A DNA stretch of 52,407 bases, taken from NCBI RefSeq assembly GCF_023072615.1, contig NZ_JAKNRW010000035.1:1-52407 (forward strand), written 5' to 3'. Source of the stretch: Pseudomonas violetae (GTDB lineage: Bacteria > Pseudomonadota > Gammaproteobacteria > Pseudomonadales > Pseudomonadaceae). The notes below the pieces were generated by a model. It had not been told where the DNA came from. It ran no database searches and saw only the letters and a list, made by a program, of their open reading frames with translations. The position numbers and the translations under genes are program-made. Shown here in pieces: positions 16,327 to 23,302 of this stretch (positions within the stretch are counted from its first letter, which is position 1; each line of letters begins with the position of its first letter).

Positions 16327-17430
16327 TCACCCCCGCTGAACAGCCCGCTCTCGCAAATAGTCGAGCACCGCATCCCGCTCCCCGGCAAACTCGATCCGCG
16401 CGCCTTTTTTCTCCCGCTGGAACGCATACATCGGATCGTAGTACTCGCTCAACAACCCTTCGATCCAGGCACGATGCAGATCCACCGAGCCGCTGCGCGC
16501 CTGTTCTTCCAGGGCGTCCTCCATTAACAGCAGCATGCGCCGGTGCCGCTCGCCACCCAGGCGTTTTTGCACATTGTTGAGGCTCTCCAGCAACCGCTCG
16601 GAGAACAGCGCAAACCCGACATCGCCATGCACAGTGATGAATTCGGCGCACAGGTCCACCACGTAGTCCCGCAGGATCCGCTCGACGCGCCCTTGCAGGC
16701 TGTCTTCCAGCCAGACCATCGGATACTGCTGCATGCCCTGGAACAACGGGAGCGGCAAGGCGCAGCTGCCGACGGTGCGGCTCTCGTCTTCCAATACGAA
16801 CCGCTCGATGCCAACAGCCCGCTTTTTCAGGATGTCCACCGCCAGGCGGTTTTCAAAATCGATGTTGGAGGGCTGTTCCGTGGCGCGTTTGCCGAAACTG
16901 GAGCCACGGTGATTGGCATGGCCTTCCAGGTCCAGGCCGTTGCTCAACTGCGTGAGCAGCTCGGTTTTGCCGGTACCGGTCATGCCGCCCAGCAAAACGA
17001 AATCACACTGCGTCACCGCCTGGTCGACCGTATCCAGCAAAAACGAGCGCATGGCCTTGTAGCCGCCACCGACTCGTGGATAGTCGATGCCCGCCTCGTC
17101 CTTGAGCCACTGCTGGACAAGCTGCGAGCGCAAGCCACCACGCAAGCAATACAGGTAACCTTCAGGATGGGCCCGGGTAAAATCAGCCCACGCCTGGATG
17201 CGTTCGGCCTTGATCGCACCCGACACCAGTTGGTGCCCGAGTGTAATCGCTGCCTCCTGCCCGTGCTGCTTGTAGCAGGTGCCGATGCGTTGCCGCTCGT
17301 GATCATTCATCAGAGGCAGGTTGACCGCCCCGGGAAACGCCCCCTTGGCGAATTCGACCGGTGCGCGGGCGTCCAGCATGGGTCGGTCGTTGAGAAAAAT
17401 AGCGCGGTAGTCGGTGCAGTCGATCGACAT
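16327..17430 (-). CDS. mnmH: tRNA 2-selenouridine synthase
   Basis: The 367-residue enzyme (also SelU or YbbB) replaces sulfur by selenium at the wobble 2-thiouridine of certain tRNAs, using selenophosphate. The N-terminal rhodanese domain carries the catalytic cysteine C95 in YLYCLRGGLRSQ. The second domain has the P-loop GGMTGTGKT at about residues 148-156. Its ATG overlaps the selD stop by one base (TGATG), so the two are coupled. The partner SelD supplies its substrate. Confidence 0.95.
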   Translation of the reverse strand: MSIDCTDYRAIFLNDRPMLDARAPVEFAKGAFPGAVNLPLMNDHERQRIGTCYKQHGQEAAITLGHQLVSGAIKAERIQAWADFTRAHPEGYLYCLRGGLRSQLVQQWLKDEAGIDYPRVGGGYKAMRSFLLDTVDQAVTQCDFVLLGGMTGTGKTELLTQLSNGLDLEGHANHRGSSFGKRATEQPSNIDFENRLAVDILKKRAVGIERFVLEDESRTVGSCALPLPLFQGMQQYPMVWLEDSLQGRVERILRDYVVDLCAEFITVHGDVGFALFSERLLESLNNVQKRLGGERHRRMLLLMEDALEEQARSGSVDLHRAWIEGLLSEYYDPMYAFQREKKGARIEFAGERDAVLDYLRERAVQRG

Positions 17431-18464
17431 CAGAACACCTCGACCGCGTGGGTCTGTCGCTCGACCAGTTCACCGATGGGCTCAAGCGTCAGTCCCAGTT
17501 CGGCGGCTACGCTCAGAAACTGCGGGCTGCCTGCGGGAGTGACCGCGATCAGCAGGCCGCCACTGGTCTGCGGGTCGCAAAGTACACGCTTGTGCAGTTC
17601 CTGCAGACGTCCCAGTTTGCTGGCATAGCTGTCGAAATTGCGCAGGGTACCCCCAGGTACGCAACCCTGTTCGAGGTAATACTCGACACCGGCCAGGCGC
17701 GGCACGCGATCGTATTCGATACGCGCGGTCAGGTGGCTGCCATCGGCCATTTCCACCAGGTGCCCAAGCAGGCCGAATCCGGTGACGTCGGTCATCGCGG
17801 TCACGCCTTCAAGCTTGCCGAAACGGCTGCCGGGCTTGTTCAGGGTGCACATCCAGTCCCTGGCCAGCCCGATGTCGGCGTGGCGCAACTTGCCCTGTTT
17901 CTCGGCGGTGGTCAGGATGCCTATCCCCAGGGGTTTGGTGAGATACAACAGGCACCCGGCAGTCGCGGTGTCGTTGCGCTTCATGTGGCGCTTTTCCACC
18001 AGTCCGGTCACGGCCAGGCCGAAAATTGGTTCGGGCGCGTCGATGGAGTGCCCGCCGGCCAAAGGAATGCCCGCTTCATCGCAGATCGAGCGGCCGCCAC
18101 GAATCACTTCCCGGGCGATTTCCGGGGCCAGCACGTTGACCGGCCAGCCGAGGATCGCGATTGCCATCAGCGGATCGCCGCCCATGGCGTAGATATCGCT
18201 GATGGCATTGGTGGCGGCGATACGACCGAAGTCGAACGGGTCATCGACAATCGGCATGAAAAAGTCGGTAGTCGAGACCACACCGCGCTCTTCGTCGATG
18301 GCATAGACCGCAGCGTCATCACGCGAGGCGTTGCCGACCCAGAGATTTGGATCCAGGTTCTGCGCCCCGCTGCCCGCCAGGATCACTTCCAGTACCTGAG
18401 GGGAAATCTTGCAGCCGCATCCTGCGCCGTGGCTGTATTGGGTCAGACGAATCGGATTGCTCAT
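17430..18464 (-). CDS. selD: Selenophosphate synthetase
   Basis: The 344-residue enzyme makes selenophosphate from selenide and ATP. The N-terminal SHGAGCGCKI holds C16 and K19, matching the essential cysteine and lysine of E. coli SelD; it is cysteine, not selenocysteine. Other marks are DDAAVYAID, TTDFFMPIVDDPFDFGRI, GGHSIDAPEPIFGLAVTG and CDPQTSGGLL. The ATG at 18464 has AAGGTG seven bases upstream; an earlier GTG adds three residues. Only mnmH follows, and no selA or selB lies in the window, so here the product at least serves tRNA modification. Confidence 0.96.
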   Translation of the reverse strand: MSNPIRLTQYSHGAGCGCKISPQVLEVILAGSGAQNLDPNLWVGNASRDDAAVYAIDEERGVVSTTDFFMPIVDDPFDFGRIAATNAISDIYAMGGDPLMAIAILGWPVNVLAPEIAREVIRGGRSICDEAGIPLAGGHSIDAPEPIFGLAVTGLVEKRHMKRNDTATAGCLLYLTKPLGIGILTTAEKQGKLRHADIGLARDWMCTLNKPGSRFGKLEGVTAMTDVTGFGLLGHLVEMADGSHLTARIEYDRVPRLAGVEYYLEQGCVPGGTLRNFDSYASKLGRLQELHKRVLCDPQTSGGLLIAVTPAGSPQFLSVAAELGLTLEPIGELVERQTHAVEVF

Positions 18465-18629
18465 GGGTGGCACCTTGTGTAGTCAGGTCGACAATCCTAC
18501 AGCAATCACCCGGTACGATCTTTGGGCGATCGTGCAAAAACAACCGCCCTGGCGGGCAGCCAAAGTGCCGGCAGCCCGCGCGCCACTGTGCCTCGACCTG
18601 CTATCACCGTCGAATCTGGTATGGGTTGT

Positions 18630-18641
18630 GCAAACGTTTGC
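18630..18641. promoter_or_regulatory. LacI-family operator upstream of the Tsx-like gene
   Basis: GCAAACGTTTGC is a perfect 12-bp palindrome with the central CG typical of LacI/PurR-family operators; it matches the core of the E. coli PurR box. It lies 84 bp upstream of the Tsx-like start codon. No LacI-type gene is in the window. Control of a nucleoside channel by a purine or nucleoside-responsive repressor would be consistent, but is inference. Confidence 0.6.
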
Positions 18642-18725
18642 GAGCTGCTGATAGCAGCGTGTTCGACCCATAACAACGACAGCCTGGAACACCGGGCACC
18701 CGATGGATTTCGAAAGGGATTTTCA

Positions 18726-19682
18726 ATGAATGCGACACTCCGCCGCGTAACCGGCACGCGCAATTTATCTGTTTCCTTACTGCTCGCCGGCGTTACAGGA
18801 CTACTCAGCGACAACCTTGCCGCGCAACCCGTCACCACCGAAGAATCCGCCCAGGGCGCATCCCTCAGCCCAGAAGCCAGCCCGCCGAAACAAGGCGCCT
18901 ACCTGTCGGACTGGTTCAATCAGGACCTGACGCTGATCGGCAGTAAGGACATCAGCTTCGGACCGCAACCGGCCGACGACATCTACCTGGAATACGAATA
19001 TTTCGGGCGCAAGGGGCCCTTCGAGCTATACGGCTACATCGATATCCCGAAGATCTTCAACATCGGCAACAGCCATGACAAGGGGGTCTGGGACCGCGGC
19101 TCGCCGGTGTTCATGGAGCACGAGCCGCGGATTTCCATCGACTATCTGGCGGGCCGCAGCCTGGCCATTGGCCCGTTCAAGGAATGGTACGTGGCGTTCG
19201 ACTGGATTTATGACCATGGCAGCAATAGCGCCAACCGCGCCAATACGCTGTACAGCGGGCTGGGCACCGACATCGACACTCATTCGCGGGTTAATTTGTC
19301 GGCGAATTTCTACGGGCGTTACCAGTGGGAGAACTATGGCGCCAGTAATGAGTATTCGTGGGACGGTTACCGTGCACAACTCAAGTACATTGTGCCGATC
19401 AGCAATTTCAGCAATGGCGCGTCGCTGACCTATATCGGCTTCACCAATTTCGATTTCGGCTCGGATTTGCACAAAGACAACCCGGCGCGCACGGCTAATG
19501 CGACGGTGGCGACCAATGTGTTGCTCTACTCGTTCACTCATCTGCGTTTTACGTTGGTGGGACGCTACTTCCACAACGGTGGGAATTGGGAGGATGGCAG
19601 CGTGTTGAATTTTGGCGATGGAAATTTCAGGGCGCGGTCTGATGGGTGGGGGTATTACGCGGGGGTTGGGTATCAGTTTTAG
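18726..19682 (+). CDS. Tsx-like nucleoside channel, outer membrane
   Basis: The 318-residue product has a signal peptide (about residues 1-33, ending near LAAQ) and an outer-membrane beta-barrel that ends in the aromatic residue F of GYYAGVGYQF. Internal segments LEYEYFGRKGPFELYGYIDIPKIF and EHEPRISIDYL match the Tsx/OmpK family of nucleoside-specific channels. It should let nucleosides cross the outer membrane. The start is the ATG at 18726 before the signal peptide, with AAAGGG about nine bases upstream. The upstream gap holds a LacI-type operator. Confidence 0.82.
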   Translation: MNATLRRVTGTRNLSVSLLLAGVTGLLSDNLAAQPVTTEESAQGASLSPEASPPKQGAYLSDWFNQDLTLIGSKDISFGPQPADDIYLEYEYFGRKGPFELYGYIDIPKIFNIGNSHDKGVWDRGSPVFMEHEPRISIDYLAGRSLAIGPFKEWYVAFDWIYDHGSNSANRANTLYSGLGTDIDTHSRVNLSANFYGRYQWENYGASNEYSWDGYRAQLKYIVPISNFSNGASLTYIGFTNFDFGSDLHKDNPARTANATVATNVLLYSFTHLRFTLVGRYFHNGGNWEDGSVLNFGDGNFRARSDGWGYYAGVGYQF

Positions 19683-19781
19683 GTTGGGAGCCCATCCAAA
19701 CTCGCCGCCGTCTGACAATCCGACTGAATTTTCCGGCCCGCCAACGATCCTTCTAATACCACAGGGAGAATCACGGGCTTT

Positions 19782-20009
19782 ATGAACAACGCAAAATTAT
19801 TCGTCATTGAATACACCCTTCATGGCGCCCCCAAGTCTTTCATTATCCGTCTGGACAAGATGGACAACGCAGAGGCCTGGCATTGGGCAAGCTGTGACGC
19901 GGGCGTGGGTCGGATCCCGCGCTTTGGCAGGGAGAAGGTGCAGAAAACCAGTAAGCCGATGGCCGAGAAGTTCGGCGTCGAGAATGTGACATGGCGCCCG
20001 GCCGGCTGA
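19782..20009 (+). CDS. Small conserved-looking protein, function unknown
   Basis: I do not recognise this 75-residue protein with certainty; small pseudomonad proteins of this kind exist. It begins MNNAKLFVIEYTLHGAPKSF, has an aromatic-rich middle (EAWHWASCDAGVG) and a basic C-terminus ending VTWRPAG. It lacks a signal peptide or membrane helix. A strong terminator follows 30 bases after the stop, and a purine-rich AGGGAGAA lies ahead of the ATG, though somewhat far (12 bases). These points favour a real gene. Confidence 0.6.
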   Translation: MNNAKLFVIEYTLHGAPKSFIIRLDKMDNAEAWHWASCDAGVGRIPRFGREKVQKTSKPMAEKFGVENVTWRPAG

Positions 20010-20039
20010 CGCGTATGAAGAACGTTTATTCAAAATGAC

Positions 20040-20062
20040 AGTGGAGCCTGAAAGGCTCCACT
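20040..20062. terminator. Bidirectional terminator
   Basis: AGTGGAGCCT, loop GAA, AGGCTCCACT form a perfect 10-bp stem. On the plus strand TTGTTT follows; on the minus strand GTCATTTTG follows. It serves the small-protein gene on the left and the metallothionein gene on the right. Confidence 0.85.
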
Positions 20063-20078
20063 TTGTTTGCGTGGCCGC

Positions 20079-20246
20079 TCAACTGTCAGCGCACTTGCAG
20101 CCTTTGGATGAGCACGTTTCGCCATGCTCATGGTGCTTGGCGCAGGCTTCGCAGCAGTAATGCTTGCCGTGTCGAGCGATCGGGTGCTCACCCAACTCGC
20201 ACTGGCATTTGGGGCAGTCGCAGGTATCGGTCTTGGTCACGGTCAT
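20079..20246 (-). CDS. Bacterial metallothionein
   Basis: This 55-residue protein is rich in metal ligands: ten cysteines (positions 9, 11, 14, 16, 31, 32, 35, 45, 50, 52) and six histidines. The pattern CDCPKCQC, then HGKHYCCEACAKHH, then CSSKGCKC is that of pseudomonad BmtA/SmtA-type metallothioneins, which bind zinc and cadmium in the cytoplasm around a small zinc-finger-like fold. The ATG at 20246 has GGAG seven bases upstream, and a strong terminator follows the stop. It is too short for ORF lists with a 60-residue cut-off. I expect induction by metal or stress but see no clear metal-regulator box. Confidence 0.9.
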   Translation of the reverse strand: MTVTKTDTCDCPKCQCELGEHPIARHGKHYCCEACAKHHEHGETCSSKGCKCADS

Positions 20247-20327
20247 GGTCTGACTCCATCGGTATAGTCGTCCGGATGCGGCGGATGCGCACCCGTGATT
20301 ACATTGTAGGAGCTACAGAGGTTCGCG

Positions 20328-20783
20328 TTACGCCTGCCGGGTATTACTGCGATACATGAACACCAGCGCCAATGCCAGGCACACCATCGCCAGGATCCGG
20401 CTGCCGGATAACTCGATTGCCGGATTGCCCAGCCAGCCGAAATTGTCGATCAGCATACCCATGCCCAACTGCCCGACGATCACCGCCACGGTGGCGACAG
20501 CCGCCCCTACTCGTGGCACCGCGCCGACCATCACCATCATGTAGACCACGCCGAACAGTGCGCCGCTGAGCTGCCATTTCGGCACGTCCAGCAGACTCAC
20601 CGCATGGGCCGGTTCGAAGAACAGGATCAGCAACCCCGTGACCACAGCGCCAACCACAAAGGTCAACAGGCTGCTGCGTAACACGCCCACCGTTTCGCCC
20701 AGGCGTCCATTGATCGCCGCCTGCACACTCAACACTGCACCGGCCGCCACGACCACTGCCAACAAGATAAACAGACTCATCAT
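20328..20783 (-). CDS. DUF606 (YdcZ-like) membrane protein, second of a pair
   Basis: The 151-residue protein has five hydrophobic helices (for example LFILLAVVVAAGAVLSVQAAI and SLLTFVVGAVVTGLLILFF) and the family motifs VQAAINGRLGE, PKWQLSGALFGVVYM and GQLGMGMLIDNFGWLG. It belongs to the small half-size members of the drug/metabolite transporter superfamily (DUF606). Its ATG overlaps the stop of the preceding DUF606 gene (TGATG), so the two are likely made together and may form a heterodimer. The substrate is unknown. Confidence 0.85.
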   Translation of the reverse strand: MMSLFILLAVVVAAGAVLSVQAAINGRLGETVGVLRSSLLTFVVGAVVTGLLILFFEPAHAVSLLDVPKWQLSGALFGVVYMMVMVGAVPRVGAAVATVAVIVGQLGMGMLIDNFGWLGNPAIELSGSRILAMVCLALALVFMYRSNTRQA

Positions 20784-21274
20784 CAACCCCTGGCAATCAG
20801 AACAAGTGCGGCAACTATCAGCAGCAAAGCCAACCAACGTTCACCATTGACCTTTTTACGCGCCGCGCCGAACCAGCCGAAATGGTCGATCAGCACGCTT
20901 TTGCCGACCTGCCCGGAGAGGATCGCGATCATCGTCATGGCGATGCCGATATGAGGAGTGGCCAGCGTCAGCACGATCACGTACACCGGCCCCAGGAAAC
21001 CGCCGATCAACTGCCAGCGCGGCAAGGTGTTGAACGCCGGCCCCTGTTGCGGGCCGCTCAATAACAACAGCAGGAATAGGATGGCCGAGCCGACACCAAA
21101 GATGCTCAAGGTCGCCCACAGATGCCCGACTTGAACCCCGAGGGGTCCAAGCAACCCGGCCTCCACGGAAAGCCCCATGCCGGCGAAGATCACCAGCGGC
21201 AACAGCAGCAGCCGCAGCCCCGGTTTAGTGGCGGGCGTGGCAATGACGTCTGCCTGTTCGATTGAAGAGTGCAT
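20783..21274 (-). CDS. DUF606 (YdcZ-like) membrane protein, first of a pair
   Basis: The 163-residue protein is a paralogue of the next gene, with five hydrophobic helices and the same landmarks in order: PRWQLIGGFLGPVYVIVLTLATPHIG, then GQVGKSVLIDHFGWFG. It has a longer, polar N-terminus (MHSSIEQADVIATPATKPG). Paired half-transporters of this kind are known for DUF606. It starts 183 bp from the divergent LysR gene, which probably regulates the pair. Substrate unknown. Confidence 0.85.
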   Translation of the reverse strand: MHSSIEQADVIATPATKPGLRLLLLPLVIFAGMGLSVEAGLLGPLGVQVGHLWATLSIFGVGSAILFLLLLLSGPQQGPAFNTLPRWQLIGGFLGPVYVIVLTLATPHIGIAMTMIAILSGQVGKSVLIDHFGWFGAARKKVNGERWLALLLIVAALVLIARG

Positions 21275-21430
21275 AGAGATAACCCGTGATCAGTTAACAC
21301 ACCCATGTGGCAGCGAGCCTGCTTGCGAAAGCGATGTATCGCCAGAAGGCTCCCTCTCACAGAGTGAAGGAGGCGTGCATTATCGGCTGGCTTCCCTTTG
21401 CGATAAATGGGAGCATCCAGACAACACTTT

Positions 21431-21443
21431 TGCGCATTACGCA
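21431..21443. promoter_or_regulatory. Candidate LysR-type box
   Basis: TGCG, five bases, CGCA form an inverted repeat within a T-N11-A frame in the divergent gap between the DUF606 pair and the LysR gene, 15 bp before the LysR start. Position suits self-repression. The rest of the gap holds a REP-like remnant near 21307-21360. Confidence 0.3.
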
Positions 21444-21457
21444 CAGCAGGATCCATC

Positions 21458-22393
21458 ATGCAGGGTCTCAACGAATTCGGGTTCAAGGCGCTCAGGCTTT
21501 TTGTCGCGGTGCTCGACCATGGCAGCTTCTCTGAAGTCGCCCGCCGTGAAGGCCTGGCGCCCTCTTCCATCTCACGGCAGATCCAGCTGATGGAACAGGC
21601 CCTGAGCCAACAACTGCTCTACCGCCACACCCGCGCTGTCACCCCCACCGAAGCCGGGCGCATGCTGGGGCATCACGCGCGGTTGGTGCTGGTGCAGCTC
21701 GAAGAAGCCGAACAAGCCCTGCAGGAGCAGCAAAGCGAGCCGAGTGGGCTGGTGCGGATCAACGCCCCGGTGGTCTTCGGGCAACGGCATCTGACGCCCT
21801 GGCTGGGCCAGTTGTGCGAGCGCTACCCGAAGCTGCAACTGGATATCCAGCAGACCGACAGCTACGTCGACCCGCTGCAGGAAGGTGCCGACCTGCTATT
21901 CCGCATCGGCCCCCTGCACGATTCGAGCATGCAGGCGCGGATTCTGGCGCCCCATCGTTTCCAGGTGGCGGCCAGCCCGGCGTATCTGCAGCATCGCGGC
22001 ACGCCACGTCATCCCGACGATCTCGTCGTCCATCAATGCCTGGTCTACAAAGGCGTGGCGGGTCAACAGCGCTGGTTTTTCCGTAAAGGGCAGCAGGACT
22101 GGATGCCTTACTCGGTCAAGGGGCCAATCACCGGCAACCATGCCGACACCCTCACTCAAGCGGCGGAACAAGGCCTGGGACTGGTGATGTTTCCGTCATG
22201 GCTGATTGGCGAAGCCGTGCGTAACGGCACGCTGGTGCCGGTGCTGGAGGAGTATCAGGTATCCAATAGCCTCGAGCCACAGCAGATCGCCGTCCTCTGG
22301 CCCGGAAGCCGCCGGTTGTCGGTGAAGGTCAGGACGGTGATAGATTTTTTCGTCGAGTGCTTCGGCACAGTGCCCTACTGGGACCGACCTTAG
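21458..22393 (+). CDS. LysR-family transcriptional regulator
   Basis: The 311-residue protein has a winged helix-turn-helix in residues 8-65 (FKALRLFVAVLDHGSFSEVARREGLAPSSISRQIQLMEQAL, then RHTRAVTPTEAG) and a periplasmic-binding-like effector domain from about 92 onward (GLVRINAPVVFGQRHLTPWL). It resembles the CrgA/AaeR-like subgroup. ATG at 21458 has AGGA eight bases upstream. It is divergent from the DUF606 transporter pair, which is its most likely target. The effector is unknown. A long repeat array follows its stop codon. Confidence 0.9.
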   Translation: MQGLNEFGFKALRLFVAVLDHGSFSEVARREGLAPSSISRQIQLMEQALSQQLLYRHTRAVTPTEAGRMLGHHARLVLVQLEEAEQALQEQQSEPSGLVRINAPVVFGQRHLTPWLGQLCERYPKLQLDIQQTDSYVDPLQEGADLLFRIGPLHDSSMQARILAPHRFQVAASPAYLQHRGTPRHPDDLVVHQCLVYKGVAGQQRWFFRKGQQDWMPYSVKGPITGNHADTLTQAAEQGLGLVMFPSWLIGEAVRNGTLVPVLEEYQVSNSLEPQQIAVLWPGSRRLSVKVRTVIDFFVECFGTVPYWDRP

Positions 22394-22443
22394 CAGCCGG
22401 GCTGTCGACACCCCGTGACGAGTTAGCTTGGAACACCAACCCT

Positions 22444-23291
22444 GTGGCGAGGGAGCTTGCTCCCGCTCGAGTGCGCAGCGCTCGCCAGATGTCGGGGCCG
22501 CTGCGCACCCAGCGCGAGCAAGCTCGCTCGCCACAGGAGCTCATTGGTCACTGGACTGTGCTTGACCACAGGACTGGGCTTGGCCACCGGACTGGGCTGA
22601 CTACAAGAATATGCAGGAGACAAAAAAACCCAAACACAATCGAGCCTCTCCTGCCGAACACTAACCCCGTGGCGAGGGAGCTTGCTCCCGCTCGAGTGCG
22701 CAGCGCTCGCCAGTGGGTGGGGCCGCTGCGCAGCCCAGCGCGAGCAAGCTCGCTCGCCACAGGAGCTCATTGGTCACAGGACTGTGCTTGACCACAGGAC
22801 TATGCCTGGCCACAGGACTGTGCTGACTACAAGAATATGCAGGAGTCAAAAAACCCAAACACAATCGAGCCTCTCCTGCCGAACACTAACCCCGTGGCGA
22901 GGGAGCTTGCTCCCGCTCGAGTGCGCAGCGCTCGCCAGATGTCGGGGCCGCTGCGCAGCCCAGCGCGAGCAAGCTCGCTCGCCACAGGAGCCCATTGGTC
23001 ACAGGACTGGGCTTGACCACAGGACTGTGCTTACTACAAGAATATACAGGAGACAAAAACACCAAACACAATCGAGCCTCTCCTGCCGAACACTAACCCC
23101 GTGGCGAGGGAGCTTGCTCCCGCTCGAGTGCGCAGCGCTCGCCAGTGGGTGGGGCCGCTGCGCAGCCCAGCGCGAGCATGCTCGCTCGCCACAGGAGCTC
23201 ATTGGTCACCGGACTGGGCTTGGTCACAGGACTATGCCTGGCCACAGGACTGGGCTTGGCCACAGGACTGTGCTTGACCACCGGACTGTGC
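22444..23291. repeat. Nested tandem repeat array (REPIN plus 18-bp units)
   Basis: Four large units start at 22444, 22669, 22894 and 23101, giving periods of 225, 225 and 207 bp. Each starts GTGGCGAGGGAGCTTGCTCC, forms a REPIN-type hairpin of about 100 bp closing with GAGCAAGCTCGCTCGCCAC, and is followed by tandem 18-bp units of the type CACAGGACTGTGCTTGAC, then a 70-bp linker containing CAGGAG and CTCCTG. The 18-bp units number 3, 3, 2 and 5, and the 207-bp period is short by exactly one of them. Units 1 and 3 share AGATGTCGGGG where units 2 and 4 have AGTGGGTGGGG, so the array looks duplicated as a dimer. It fills the 909-bp gap between two convergent genes. Confidence 0.92.
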
Positions 23292-23302
23292 TACGCCAGA
23301 CG

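Noticed and set aside
17430..18464. Selenocysteine in SelD
   Set aside because: The active-site position is encoded as cysteine (GAGCGCK) and there is no in-frame TGA.
22444..23291. Repeat array as a CRISPR locus
   Set aside because: The repeats are long hairpins and the intervening segments are themselves repeated, not unique spacers; no cas genes are near.
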